64,000 nucleotides of DNA from an uncultured Bacteroides sp. (GCF_963678425.1 NZ_OY782857.1:634279-698278), one strand, 5' to 3'; counted from the stretch's first letter, positions 33,401 to 42,114 are shown. The notes: generated by a model from the sequence alone, not told the origin. Made by a program: numbers and translations.

Positions 33401-34201
33401 GTGCTGTTTCCTAATGCAGTAGGCGATCTGGAGGCTCAGCCTTATAAATACAGTGGGAAAGAATTCGATCAGATGCACGGTTTGAGTTGGTATGATTTCT
33501 CAGCCAGAATGTATGATCCTCTGCTTGGACGGTTTAATTCTGTAGATCCACTGGCGGAATATACTCAGGGGATTAATCCGTATGCTTACTGTGCGGGGAA
33601 TCCAGTAAAATATGTGGATTGTCAAGGAGATAGTTTGACTTTAGCAAGCCCAAATGCAACTGATACTCAAGCTACAACAGACGCATACAATACAGGTCTT
33701 GGTGGATTTTATACAATATCAACTGATGTAAATGGAGTTGCCTCAATGACTGCTGTAGCTGGAAAAGACCCTAATAATATGACAAGTGAACAGAAAGCTT
33801 ACCATGATGCGTTATCTAAAGTTATAGATGGGAATGGTATGACTACAATTAATGTTGTAAATAATACACCAGTGGTAATTGGAGACGTCAAAACAAAGAC
33901 TATTGATATTGGTGATATTAAAGCTTTAGGGAATGGTACAGATGTAAATCAAGGAAGTGCTTTGCTGCATGAAACATGGGAACAGTATGAAATTCAAGTA
34001 AAAGGACAAACTGAGATAAAAGCACATCTAAATGCTGCAGGTATAGAAAACTTAGTGACAGGTAGCAGAACAGATCCCATAAATAGATTTTTGACTAGAG
34101 GGCAGTTAAGTGTTCCTATTTTAGACTCTTTAGGCAATGTTGTTAAAACAGTAGTTATAAACGTAAATAGTGCAGGGAATGTAACAAATATAACTCGCTA
34201 A
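33401..34201 (+). CDS. Displaced (orphan) Rhs core plus second toxin tip
   Basis: A 266-residue frame with a GTG start. Residues 15-75 are Rhs-associated core (YKYSGKEFDQMHGLSWYDFS, NSVDPLAE, NPYAYCAGNPVKYVDCQGD); the usual DPxG is altered to DCQG. Residues 76-266 are an unrelated tip containing GSALLHETWEQYEIQ (His190), a His-Glu...Glu arrangement seen in other Bacteroides Rhs tips and possibly metal-binding. It lacks a signal peptide and YD repeats and so cannot act as a complete toxin alone. It looks like a silent cassette that could be recombined onto the 28809 core. An exported small protein follows 11 bases later. Confidence 0.6.
   Translation: MLFPNAVGDLEAQPYKYSGKEFDQMHGLSWYDFSARMYDPLLGRFNSVDPLAEYTQGINPYAYCAGNPVKYVDCQGDSLTLASPNATDTQATTDAYNTGLGGFYTISTDVNGVASMTAVAGKDPNNMTSEQKAYHDALSKVIDGNGMTTINVVNNTPVVIGDVKTKTIDIGDIKALGNGTDVNQGSALLHETWEQYEIQVKGQTEIKAHLNAAGIENLVTGSRTDPINRFLTRGQLSVPILDSLGNVVKTVVINVNSAGNVTNITR
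33540..33558 (+). repeat. Rhs-core DNA repeat, copy 2
   Basis: Identical 19-base segment to 31477-31495. A further shared CCGTATGCTTA follows in both copies at similar distance, marking the homologous core. Confidence 0.8.
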
Positions 34202-34212
34202 TATTAAATGCA

Positions 34213-34632
34213 ATGAAAAGGAAAATATTTATATTATTATTATTAAGTACAATTGGTCTAGCTAACGCGAATTCATGTAATACTGATTGTTATATCAATG
34301 TTGATTCGTTATTTCAGATAAATCTTTCTACTTTAAAGAAAAAAGTTTCAGAATCAGCAGAATGTGTAACTATAACTAATAAAGCAAATCTCGATTTTTT
34401 ATATGTTATATCACTTTTATCTGATATGAATTGTATAAGCTCGCAAAATAACTGTGTTGATTCAAATACAATCCAAGCAATAGAAAACTGGTATTTGAAG
34501 AAAAAGAAATTTGTAACATGCGAAAAACTAAGGAAAGCATATTCACTCTTGAGGCCTCAGGTATTTAAATCCTTTAATGAATATGAAGAATACTCAAAGG
34601 AGCTAGATCAATTAAAAATTAAAGAAGAATAA
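34213..34632 (+). CDS. Candidate exported immunity protein for the displaced tip
   Basis: A 139-residue protein 11 bases after the orphan Rhs tip. A signal peptide (MKRKIFILLLLSTIGLANAN) precedes a short Cys-rich segment (SCNTDC) and a helical body with two more cysteines (CISSQNNC) and a charged C-terminus. Not related by eye to the 32217/32736 pair. The family is not recognised. Its place directly after a toxin tip and its export signal suggest a periplasmic immunity protein. Confidence 0.55.
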   Translation: MKRKIFILLLLSTIGLANANSCNTDCYINVDSLFQINLSTLKKKVSESAECVTITNKANLDFLYVISLLSDMNCISSQNNCVDSNTIQAIENWYLKKKKFVTCEKLRKAYSLLRPQVFKSFNEYEEYSKELDQLKIKEE

Positions 34633-34761
34633 TGACGATCTGTTATCAGATAATATTTAGTATTACTAAAAAAAATGAATGCCAAATACGATTAGAAGAT
34701 GGTGGGTGTATACGAGGACACTGAAAAAGTAGCTCATAAATAATCAAATAAAAAACAGAGC

Positions 34762-34801
34762 TAGCAGGTGAAGAACAAAATCTTCATCTGCTAATTTTTT
34801 T
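34762..34801 (+). terminator. Rho-independent terminator at the end of the Rhs island
   Basis: TAGCAGGTGAAGA (34762-34774) pairs with TCTTCATCTGCTA (34781-34793), with a single G-U pair, followed by a run of seven T residues. It lies 130 bases beyond the last immunity-like gene. Confidence 0.85.
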
Positions 34802-34944
34802 CTACATAGTAAGAAGTGTTAATTCTAACCTGAGTTCGATATAAAAATTAGAATGGTAGATACATCTGCGCGTTCTTTCCAAATTCCACATTGATATATG
34901 GTTCCTTTGGCAAAAGGGTATATGTTGCAAGCTCACTTATCAAG

Positions 34945-35064
34945 TTAGAAATAAAATCCTCTTTCATTTGCCGATTTCACATACTGGAGATAAAAGTGCT
35001 TCAGACAGCGGTAACCATCCAAACGAAAGAGTATCAAAATCGCGGCTACTTTACTCTCGGACAT
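34945..35064 (-). mobile_element. Remnant of an IS982-like transposase
   Basis: On the minus strand a 39-codon stretch reads MSESKVAAILILFRLDGYR then CLKHFYLQYV before a stop. This resembles the conserved N-terminal block of IS982-family transposases (a KMSDSEV...ILILFHF...FKHYYL pattern). Frames on either side are broken by stops and no terminal repeats were found, so only a fossil remains. It supports past insertion activity at the island border. Confidence 0.5.
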
Positions 35065-35801
35065 TTTGCCGGTTTCCACCCATTAGCTTTTTTGGGCAAG
35101 ATTAGGATAAAATATCAAGAGAAAGAAAAAAAACAACTCGTGTTTAATTCAATGTCAAATTATATAAAGTGGCATTATATTCTAAGAAGAATTCGGATTG
35201 CTTCGAACTGTTGCCTGTTGAAAGAATAATACTATTTTTGTTATGGAATATGAAGGCGATTATAGCGATCGTACAATCCTATCAACGCTTTGGAATAGTT
35301 CAGATAAAATATCATACATACATATCTATTGATTTCGGAAAGCATTATGTTATAGAGAAAAGATCCTTTTTTATTTGATATATGATGGAATTAGCGTCTG
35401 AATGGAATCTGGGAAAAATTTAAAAAGAGGAATTTGAAAATGGACATATACTTCCTCAATGTTTTGTTTTTGCGACGAGGATTATTTTAACTGGTAAGAG
35501 ATACAAGATAGACAGTGTGTATTTTAAAGAATTTTTCAATCTAAAGAGAGATGGTGGTGATTTTAGGTGACTAATTCATCAACAATTCAATTTGCATAAA
35601 GATTAAAATCTTCAGCTGATTCTTATTTCAATAAAACACGAACATAAGTATGTGTATAGAAAAGTTTACTAATATAGTAGTAATTATAATACTTATTTGT
35701 AATAAATAAAAGATTAGAGATTTACAAATGACTATGTGTGCCTGTACTTGCTTCTAATACAAATTACTTCTCAATTATGGCGATAGTTGCAAATTAAACA
35801 A
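35065..35801. other. Gene-poor border region after the Rhs island
   Basis: AT-rich sequence with no supportable gene. A 112-codon plus-strand frame (34891-35229) runs antisense to the transposase remnant and is rejected. Short frames such as the one at 35169-35378 may be decayed coding sequence but match no family I recognise. Confidence 0.5.
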
Positions 35802-35809
35802 TACCTTTG
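35802..35809 (+). promoter_or_regulatory. -7 box for the acyl-CoA synthetase gene
   Basis: TACCTTTG matches TAnnTTTG and ends 24 bases before the ATG at 35834. It shows that the in-frame TTG at 35807, which lies inside the box, is not the start. Confidence 0.65.
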
Positions 35810-35833
35810 CAACGAAATTTCAAAAAACATAGT

Positions 35834-37639
35834 ATGACTTATCATCATTTATCTGTTTTGGTTCATCGCCAGGCCGAAAAATATGGCGACCGTATTGCCT
35901 TGAAATACAGGGATTACGATAAGGGCCAGTGGCTTCCCATTACATGGAACCAATTCTCTGAATCGGTGCACGTTGCTGCAAATGCAATGGTTGAAATGGG
36001 GGTGGCCGAACAGGAAAATATCGGCGTATTCTCTCAGAATAAACCGGAATGTTTATATACAGACTTTGCAGCTTTTGCAAACCGTGCTGTAACAATACCT
36101 TTATATGCCACAAGTTCTCCCGCTCAGGTGCAATATATTGTGAATGATGCCGGAATCCGGTACTTATTTGTGGGTGAACAGTTCCAGTATAACGCTGCAG
36201 TTACTGTTCAGTTTCTTTGTAAATCACTCGAGAAGCTGATTATCTTTGATCGTTCGGTTGTGAAAGATGAGCGTGATAATACTTCAATCTATTTTGATGA
36301 GTTTCTAAAGTTGGGAGAAACAAAACAACACTCGGCAATAGTTGAGGAACGTTCTTCAAAAGCTACTGAAGATGATTTGGCTAATATTCTTTATACATCG
36401 GGTACTACCGGTGAACCGAAAGGAGTAATGATTCATCATTCTTGCTACATGGAACAGTTTAAGAATCATGATATTCGTCTCACTGACATGTCTGACAATG
36501 ATGTTTCTATGAACTTTCTTCCGATGACTCACATCTTTGAAAAAACATGGGTGTACTATTGTATTCACAAAGGAGTGCAGACTTGCATTAACCTGCGTCC
36601 GAGTGATATTCAGACTACAGTCAAGGAGATTCGTCCTACACTGATGTGCAGTGTTCCGCGTTTCTGGGAGAAAGTGTATGATGGTGTGCAGGAAAAAATA
36701 AATGAAACAACCGGTATTAAGAAAGCTTTGATGCTGGATGCAATAAAGGTTGGTAAGATTCATAATATTGATTATCTGCGTGTAGGAAAAACTCCGCCAC
36801 TGATGAACCAGTTGAAATACAAGTTTTATGAAAAGACTATATTCTCTGTTCTGAAAAAAACTATAGGTATTGAAAATGGTAATTTCTTCCCAACAGCCGG
36901 AGCTGCTATCTCTGACGAAATTAATGAGTTTATACATTCGGTTGGAATTAATCTGATAATTGGATATGGGCTAACAGAATCAACAGCAACGGTTTCTTGT
37001 ACTATAAGCAATGACTATACTATTGGTTCTGTAGGAAAAGTACTACCGGGTGTAGAGGTGAGAATCGGCGAAAATAACGAGATTTTTCTTCGTGGCAATA
37101 CTATTACTAAAGGATATTACATGAAAGCTGAAGCAACTGCTGCTGCTTTTACAAAAGATGGATGGTTCCGCACCGGTGATGCCGGATATATGAAGGATGG
37201 TGAGCTCTACTTAACGGAACGTATCAAAGATCTCTTTAAAACATCGAATGGAAAATACATTGCTCCACAGGCTCTTGAAACAAAACTCGTAGTGGATCGT
37301 TATATTGACCAGATTGCGGTTGTTGCCAACCAAAGAAAGTTTGTTTCTGCGCTTATAGTTCCTGTTTATGAACATGTAAAAGAATATGCAGAACAGAAGA
37401 ATCTAGAGTTTGGTTCCATGGAGGAGCTGTTGCAGAATCCAAAGATTATAGCTCTATTCAAGGCTCGTATTGATACATTGCAACAGCAATTTGCCCATTA
37501 TGAACAGGTAAAGCGCTTTACTCTGCTTCCTGAACCATTCAGCATGGAGAAAGGTGAACTTACAAACACTCTGAAAATGAAAAGAAATGTGATAGAAGCA
37601 AATTATAAAGAGCTGATAGATAAAATGTATGAGGCATAG
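35834..37639 (+). CDS. Long-chain acyl-CoA synthetase (AMP-forming)
   Basis: A 601-residue ANL-superfamily ligase that activates fatty acids to acyl-AMP and then acyl-CoA. The P-loop motif is ILYTSGTTGEPKGVMI, followed by MNFLPMTHIFEKTWVYY. A5 appears as IIGYGLTESTATVS, and A7/A8 as GWFRTGDAGYMKDGELYLTE with RIKDLFKTSNGKYIAPQALE. The late catalytic Lys lies in MEKGELTNTLKMKRN. This long form resembles FadD15-type enzymes. The start MTYHHLSVLV is set by the promoter position. A terminator follows at once, so it is monocistronic. Confidence 0.93.
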   Translation: MTYHHLSVLVHRQAEKYGDRIALKYRDYDKGQWLPITWNQFSESVHVAANAMVEMGVAEQENIGVFSQNKPECLYTDFAAFANRAVTIPLYATSSPAQVQYIVNDAGIRYLFVGEQFQYNAAVTVQFLCKSLEKLIIFDRSVVKDERDNTSIYFDEFLKLGETKQHSAIVEERSSKATEDDLANILYTSGTTGEPKGVMIHHSCYMEQFKNHDIRLTDMSDNDVSMNFLPMTHIFEKTWVYYCIHKGVQTCINLRPSDIQTTVKEIRPTLMCSVPRFWEKVYDGVQEKINETTGIKKALMLDAIKVGKIHNIDYLRVGKTPPLMNQLKYKFYEKTIFSVLKKTIGIENGNFFPTAGAAISDEINEFIHSVGINLIIGYGLTESTATVSCTISNDYTIGSVGKVLPGVEVRIGENNEIFLRGNTITKGYYMKAEATAAAFTKDGWFRTGDAGYMKDGELYLTERIKDLFKTSNGKYIAPQALETKLVVDRYIDQIAVVANQRKFVSALIVPVYEHVKEYAEQKNLEFGSMEELLQNPKIIALFKARIDTLQQQFAHYEQVKRFTLLPEPFSMEKGELTNTLKMKRNVIEANYKELIDKMYEA

Positions 37640-37663
37640 GATATAATTCTAACTATATTTGTT

Positions 37664-37692
37664 AAGGGATGTTCAAAAAGCATCCCTTTTTT
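37664..37692 (+). terminator. Rho-independent terminator after the acyl-CoA synthetase
   Basis: AAGGGATG (37664-37671) pairs with CATCCCTT (37681-37688), then TTTT. Confidence 0.88.
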
Positions 37693-37758
37693 AATGTTAT
37701 GTTTTGAAACATGCATCCTATACTTGCTTATATGAAACAATATATATTCCTTTGCATG

Positions 37759-37777
37759 CAGCACAGTTCAGCATGGA
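37759..37777 (+). promoter_or_regulatory. Candidate FucR operator upstream of fucR
   Basis: CAGCACAGTTCAGCATGGA, 27 bases before the fucR ATG and just after a weak -7 box (TTCCTTTG, 37747-37754). It matches a site before fucI at 15 of 19 positions and contains two CAGCA units spaced ten bases apart. This suggests autoregulation. Confidence 0.55.
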
Positions 37778-37804
37778 GTTTTAATCTGAATTGCTTAATT
37801 GAGA

Positions 37805-38785
37805 ATGAAAATAGAGTTTGGACAACAGGCAACAAAGGTAAAGCAACTGGCCGATTTAATCAGTCAGTCTATTTCTATGGGTATCTATAAAGTAGGTGAC
37901 CCGCTTCCTTCTATCAATCAACTCAGTGCTGAACATAAGGTATCCAGAGATACTGTATTTAAAGCTTTCCTGGATTTACGTGAGCGTGGGGCTATTGATT
38001 CAACTCCGGGAAAAGGTTATTATGTAACCAGTAAAATTATAAATGTACTTTTATTGCTGGACCAGTATTCGCCTTTTAAGGATGTACTTTACAATAGTTT
38101 TATAAAACGATTGCCTTCAGGCTATAAAGTAGATTTACTTTTCCATCAGTATAACGAGCGCTTGTTCAAGACGCTAATCAGGGAATCGGCCGGCCGTTAC
38201 AATAAATATATTGTGATGAACTTCAGCAATGAGAAGCTTTCTAATGTTCTTTGCAAAATTGATCCGAATAAACTTCTTTTGCTGGATTTTGGGAAGTTTG
38301 ATAAATCACCATACTCCTATATCTGTCAGGATTTTGATGAAGGATTATACAATAGTATGACATCGGTGCTTCCTCACTTGAGAAAATACAAGAAGCTGGT
38401 ACTTGTTTTTCCAAAAGATTTGATGCACCCTCAAAGTAGCAAGGATTATTTTATTAAGTTTTGCCAGGACAATGGTTTTTTGTGTGAGATAGTCGGATCC
38501 CTGGAAGAATGTAAACTGCAACGTGGTGTGGCTTATCTGGTAATAAAGCTTCAGGATGTAGTCGATTTAATAAAGCAAAGCAGGAACCTGAATCTTAAAT
38601 GTGGCAGCGATATAGGTGTGTTGGCTTATAATGATATTCCATCTTATGAAGTGATAGACAATGGAATAACAGCTTTGACCATTGATTGGGAAAGTATGGG
38701 CATGAAAGCTGCTGATTTTGTTCTTAATAACACAAAAATACATGAATATTTGCCTACGAAAGTTACTTTCCGTAGTTCATTATAA
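37805..38785 (+). CDS. fucR: GntR-family regulator of fucose use (FucR-like)
   Basis: A 326-residue regulator. Residues 1-75 form a GntR winged helix (QLADLISQSISMGIYKVGDP, LPSINQLSAEHKVSRDTVFK, LRERGAIDSTPGKGYYV). The rest is a periplasmic-binding-protein-like ligand domain (IGVLAYNDIPSYEVIDNGIT, TIDWESMGMKAADFVLNN). In B. thetaiotaomicron the GntR protein FucR represses fucose genes and responds to L-fucose; location next to fucI supports the same role. The ATG at 37805 is preferred to the in-frame TTG two codons earlier. Similar direct-repeat sites precede both fucR and fucI. Confidence 0.85.
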   Translation: MKIEFGQQATKVKQLADLISQSISMGIYKVGDPLPSINQLSAEHKVSRDTVFKAFLDLRERGAIDSTPGKGYYVTSKIINVLLLLDQYSPFKDVLYNSFIKRLPSGYKVDLLFHQYNERLFKTLIRESAGRYNKYIVMNFSNEKLSNVLCKIDPNKLLLLDFGKFDKSPYSYICQDFDEGLYNSMTSVLPHLRKYKKLVLVFPKDLMHPQSSKDYFIKFCQDNGFLCEIVGSLEECKLQRGVAYLVIKLQDVVDLIKQSRNLNLKCGSDIGVLAYNDIPSYEVIDNGITALTIDWESMGMKAADFVLNNTKIHEYLPTKVTFRSSL

Positions 38786-38807
38786 AGCTTTTTTTATATT
38801 TATGAAT

Positions 38808-38826
38808 CAGCATAGCTCAGCATACA
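38808..38826 (+). promoter_or_regulatory. Candidate FucR operator upstream of fucI
   Basis: CAGCATAGCTCAGCATACA lies 49 bases before the fucI ATG, after a weak -7 box (TATATTTA, 38795-38802). It matches the site before fucR at 15 of 19 positions, with the same internal ten-base repeat. Confidence 0.55.
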
Positions 38827-38875
38827 AGCTCAAATTTATATAGATGATATTTAGTACTTTATAACTCTTTTAATT

Positions 38876-40645
38876 ATGAAAAACTATCCGAAAATCGGGA
38901 TTCGTCCTACAATTGATGCACGTCAGGACGGTGTGCGTGAAAGCCTGGAAGAAAAGACCATGAATCTGGCAAAGGCCGTGGCTAATTTAATCTCCTCAAA
39001 TTTAAAAAACGGTGATGGCTCACCTGTTGAATGCGTGATTGCCGACAGTACTATTGGCCGGGTGGCCGAGACTGCTGCTTGTGCTGAGAAATTTGAGCGG
39101 TCGGGAGTAGGGGCAACTATTACTGTGACTTCTTGCTGGTGCTATGGTGCTGAGACAATGGATATGAATCCTCATTATCCGAAAGCTGTTTGGGGATTTA
39201 ATGGAACGGAACGTCCGGGCGCTGTTTATCTGGCTGCTGTTTTAGCCGCTCATGCACAGAAAGGACTCCCTGCTTTTGGCATTTATGGTCGTGATGTGCA
39301 GGATTTGGACGATAACTCAATTCCGGATGATGTGGCTGAAAAACTACTTCGCTTTGCTCGCGCAGCTCAGGCTGCGGCTACTATGAGAGGAAAATCTTAT
39401 CTTTCTGTTGGCAGTGTATCTATGGGTATTGCCGGCTCTATTGTTGATACCAACTTTTTTCAGGAATACTTGGGCATGCGCAATGAATCCGTGGATATGA
39501 GTGAGATTATCCGTAGGGTTAATGAAGGTATTTATGATAAAGAGGAGTTTGCCAAAGCGATGAAATGGACTGAAAAGTATTGTAAATCTAATGAAGGAAC
39601 AGACTTTAATACTACTGCAAAGACAAAAGCACGTGAAGCAAAGGATGCTGACTGGGAGTTTGTTGTGAAGATGACTATCATTATTCGTGACCTTATGCAA
39701 GGAAATCCTAAATTAAGAGATCTGGGCTTTAAGGAAGAGGCACTGGGACATAATGCGATTGCTGCAGGTTTCCAGGGGCAACGTCAGTGGACAGACTTTA
39801 TGCCTAATGGTGATTTTTCTGAAGCGCTGCTAAATACTTCTTTCGACTGGAATGGCATCCGAGAAGCTTTTGTGTTGGCTACCGAAAATGATGCATGCAA
39901 CGGGGCGGCAATGCTCTTTGGACATCTGCTTACTCAAACGGCTCAGATATTCTCGGATGTGCGTACTTTCTGGAGTCCGGAAGCTGTAAAAAGAGTGACC
40001 GGAAAGAAACTGACAGGAAGATCGGCCGGTGGAATTATTCATCTGATAAATTCCGGTGCAACTACATTGGACGGAACCGGACAGCAGACTAAAGATGGAA
40101 AACCAGCCATGAAACCCGCATGGGAAATTACTGAAAAAGAAGCGGAAGATTGTCTGGCTGCAACTACCTGGTATCCGGCTAACCGTGATTATTTCCGTGG
40201 CGGTGGTTATTCTTCAAATTTCTTATCCAAGGGTGATATGCCTGTTACCATGATGCGTCTTAATCTGGTGAAAGGTCTGGGTCCGGTACTTCAGATAGCT
40301 GAAGGATGGACAGTAGAGATTGATCCGGAAATTCATCAGGCACTTAATGTCCGGACAGACAAGACCTGGCCTACCACATGGTTTGTTCCTTGCCTGACAG
40401 ATAAATCTCCTTTCAAAGATGTTTATTCAGTAATGAATAGCTGGGGGGCAAATCACGGAGCAATCAGCTATGGACATATTGGAAAAGACTTAATTACCCT
40501 GGCTTCTATCCTTCGCATACCTGTATGCATGCATAATGTAAAAGAGGATGATATTTTCCGTCCATCCGCATGGAATGCTTTCGGGATGGATAAAGAGGGA
40601 GCTGATTACAGGGCATGTGCTAATTACGGACCTATCTACAAATAA
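38876..40645 (+). CDS. fucI: L-fucose isomerase
   Basis: A 589-residue enzyme that converts L-fucose to L-fuculose, the first step of fucose breakdown. The start YPKIGIRPTIDARQDGVRES and the segments CWCYGAETMDM, FNGTERPGAVYLAAV and YLSVGSVSMGIAGSI are typical, and the length matches the E. coli enzyme (about 590). Metal-site residues are expected in LATENDACNGAAML and in the GGGYSSNFL and ANHGAISYGHIG regions. It follows fucR by 90 bases and is followed by a strong terminator. No fucA, fucK or fucP lies downstream, unlike the usual Bacteroides fuc operon. Confidence 0.97.
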   Translation: MKNYPKIGIRPTIDARQDGVRESLEEKTMNLAKAVANLISSNLKNGDGSPVECVIADSTIGRVAETAACAEKFERSGVGATITVTSCWCYGAETMDMNPHYPKAVWGFNGTERPGAVYLAAVLAAHAQKGLPAFGIYGRDVQDLDDNSIPDDVAEKLLRFARAAQAAATMRGKSYLSVGSVSMGIAGSIVDTNFFQEYLGMRNESVDMSEIIRRVNEGIYDKEEFAKAMKWTEKYCKSNEGTDFNTTAKTKAREAKDADWEFVVKMTIIIRDLMQGNPKLRDLGFKEEALGHNAIAAGFQGQRQWTDFMPNGDFSEALLNTSFDWNGIREAFVLATENDACNGAAMLFGHLLTQTAQIFSDVRTFWSPEAVKRVTGKKLTGRSAGGIIHLINSGATTLDGTGQQTKDGKPAMKPAWEITEKEAEDCLAATTWYPANRDYFRGGGYSSNFLSKGDMPVTMMRLNLVKGLGPVLQIAEGWTVEIDPEIHQALNVRTDKTWPTTWFVPCLTDKSPFKDVYSVMNSWGANHGAISYGHIGKDLITLASILRIPVCMHNVKEDDIFRPSAWNAFGMDKEGADYRACANYGPIYK

Positions 40646-40701
40646 AAACAGGGTTTAAGTATTCTCTGGATATCGCAGATTAAAAATAAAAAATAATTTT
40701 T

Positions 40702-40741
40702 CAGACAGTAGCTTGTTTAATCTTGCTGCTGTCTGTTTTTT
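40702..40741 (+). terminator. Rho-independent terminator after fucI
   Basis: CAGACAGTAGC (40702-40712) pairs with GCTGCTGTCTG (40725-40735), with one G-U pair, then six T residues. Confidence 0.88.
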
Positions 40742-40805
40742 GTAAGATGTTGTTTTAATGCATTATATTTACCTTTATCTCTTTTACTGCTAATAAAATT
40801 ATCTG

Positions 40806-40813
40806 TATCTTTG
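40806..40813 (+). promoter_or_regulatory. -7 box for prfB
   Basis: TATCTTTG matches TAnnTTTG, 30 bases before the prfB ATG. Confidence 0.65.
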
Positions 40814-40843
40814 CACCCTAAAAAATATTAATAATAATCAGAG

Positions 40844-41963
40844 ATGATAACAATCGAACAACTTAAAGACGTGAAAGAGCGCACCGATGCGCTGAGGAGG
40901 TATCTTTGACATCGACAATAAATTAATTCAGGTCGAAGAAGAACAATTAAGAACTCAGGCTCCCGGGTTTTGGGATGATGCGAAAACTGCTGAAGTTCAG
41001 ATGAAGAAAGTAAAAGGAATCCAGGGATGGATTGACGGATACAACGAAATGAAGACTCTTGCTGATGAGTTGGAGCTGGCTTTTGATTTTTATAAAGATG
41101 AGTTGGTAACCGAAGAGGAGATTGATGAAGCGTATGCGAAAGCGATAGAGGAACTGGAAAGTCTGGAACTGAAGAATATGCTTCGTGAAGAAGCCGACCA
41201 GCTGGGCTGTGTACTTAAGATAAATTCAGGAGCAGGCGGAACGGAAAGTCAGGATTGGGCATCTATGCTGATGCGTATGTATATGCGCTGGGCGGAAGCA
41301 AATAAATACAAGCTTACTGTAGTTAACATACTTGATGGTGATGAAGCCGGAATTAAAACGGTTACCATGCAGGTTGAGGGAGATTATGCTTATGGTTATC
41401 TGAAAGGAGAAAATGGTGTTCACCGATTGGTGCGTGTATCGCCATTCAATGCTCAGGGTAAACGAATGACCTCTTTTGCTTCTGTATTTGTGACTCCTTT
41501 AGTTGACGATTCCATTGAAATAGAGATTAATCCGGCTGATTATACCTGGGATACATTCCGTTCGGGTGGTGCTGGTGGACAGAACGTAAATAAGGTTGAA
41601 ACAGGTGTTCGTATTCGTTATAACTACAAAGATCCGGATACCGGCGAAACCCGCGAGATTCTGATTGAAAATACGGAAAGTCGTTCACAGTTGGATAACC
41701 GTGAGAATGCCATGAGATTACTCCGTTCACAATTATATGACATAGCCCTTCAGAAGAAAATGGCTTTACAGGCAAAAGTAGAGGCTGGGAAGAAGAAAAT
41801 AGAGTGGGGGTCGCAGATTCGCAGTTATGTATTTGATGACCGTCGTGTGAAAGACCACCGTACAAATTTCCAGTCATCTGATGTGGGTGGAGTAATGGAT
41901 GGTAAGATTGATGGTTTCATCAAGGCTTATCTGATGGAATTCGCAGGAGAATCAGAAGAATAA
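40844..41963 (+). CDS. prfB: Peptide chain release factor 2 with programmed +1 frameshift
   Basis: RF2 reads UAA and UGA stop codons. The gene begins at ATG 40844. After 21 codons it meets an in-frame TGA at 40907-40909 within CTTTGAC, and an internal Shine-Dalgarno AGGAGG (40895-40900) sits three bases before the CTT. A +1 slip joins 40844-40906 to 40908-41963, giving 372 residues. The stop-recognition motif SPF (RVSPFNAQGKR) and the catalytic GGQ (GGAGGQNVNKVETG) are present. This is the classic autoregulatory recoding of RF2, so the gene is intact, not broken. Confidence 0.96.
40895..40910 (+). promoter_or_regulatory. prfB frameshift site
   Basis: AGGAGG TAT CTT TGA C: Shine-Dalgarno-like stimulator, slippery CTT and an in-frame UGA in a poor (C-following) context. 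When RF2 is scarce, ribosomes slip +1 and make more RF2. Confidence 0.95.
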
Positions 41964-42042
41964 TTTTCTTTTTGAAATGGCGATGATTCCTTGTAAGAAT
42001 ATGTTTTCTGATATGAATGGATTATTTAATAAGAAATATTGC

Positions 42043-42072
42043 TTGCAATATGATATTTTATTTATAATTTTG
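42043..42072 (+). promoter_or_regulatory. Promoter for the small membrane protein gene
   Basis: TTG (42043-42045), 19-base spacer, TAATTTTG (42065-42072). It lies 42 bases before the ATG at 42115 and excludes a longer in-frame start at 41977. Confidence 0.6.
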
Positions 42073-42114
42073 GGAAACGCAAGGGATCATGTTAAACCTA
42101 ATAATTTAATAGCC

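Noticed and set aside
34891..35229. 112-codon plus-strand frame after the Rhs island
   Set aside because: The opposite strand here shows IS982-like transposase residues, so this frame is probably the shadow of a decayed gene.
36356..36937. 193-codon minus-strand frame inside the acyl-CoA synthetase gene
   Set aside because: It is antisense to conserved ligase motifs and has no recognisable domain.
40907..40909. Premature stop in prfB taken as a pseudogene
   Set aside because: The stop is the programmed UGA of the RF2 frameshift site, with its Shine-Dalgarno-like stimulator present.
41977..42114. Longer N-terminus for the small membrane protein
   Set aside because: A -33/-7 promoter pair lies within this stretch, so translation more likely begins at 42115.
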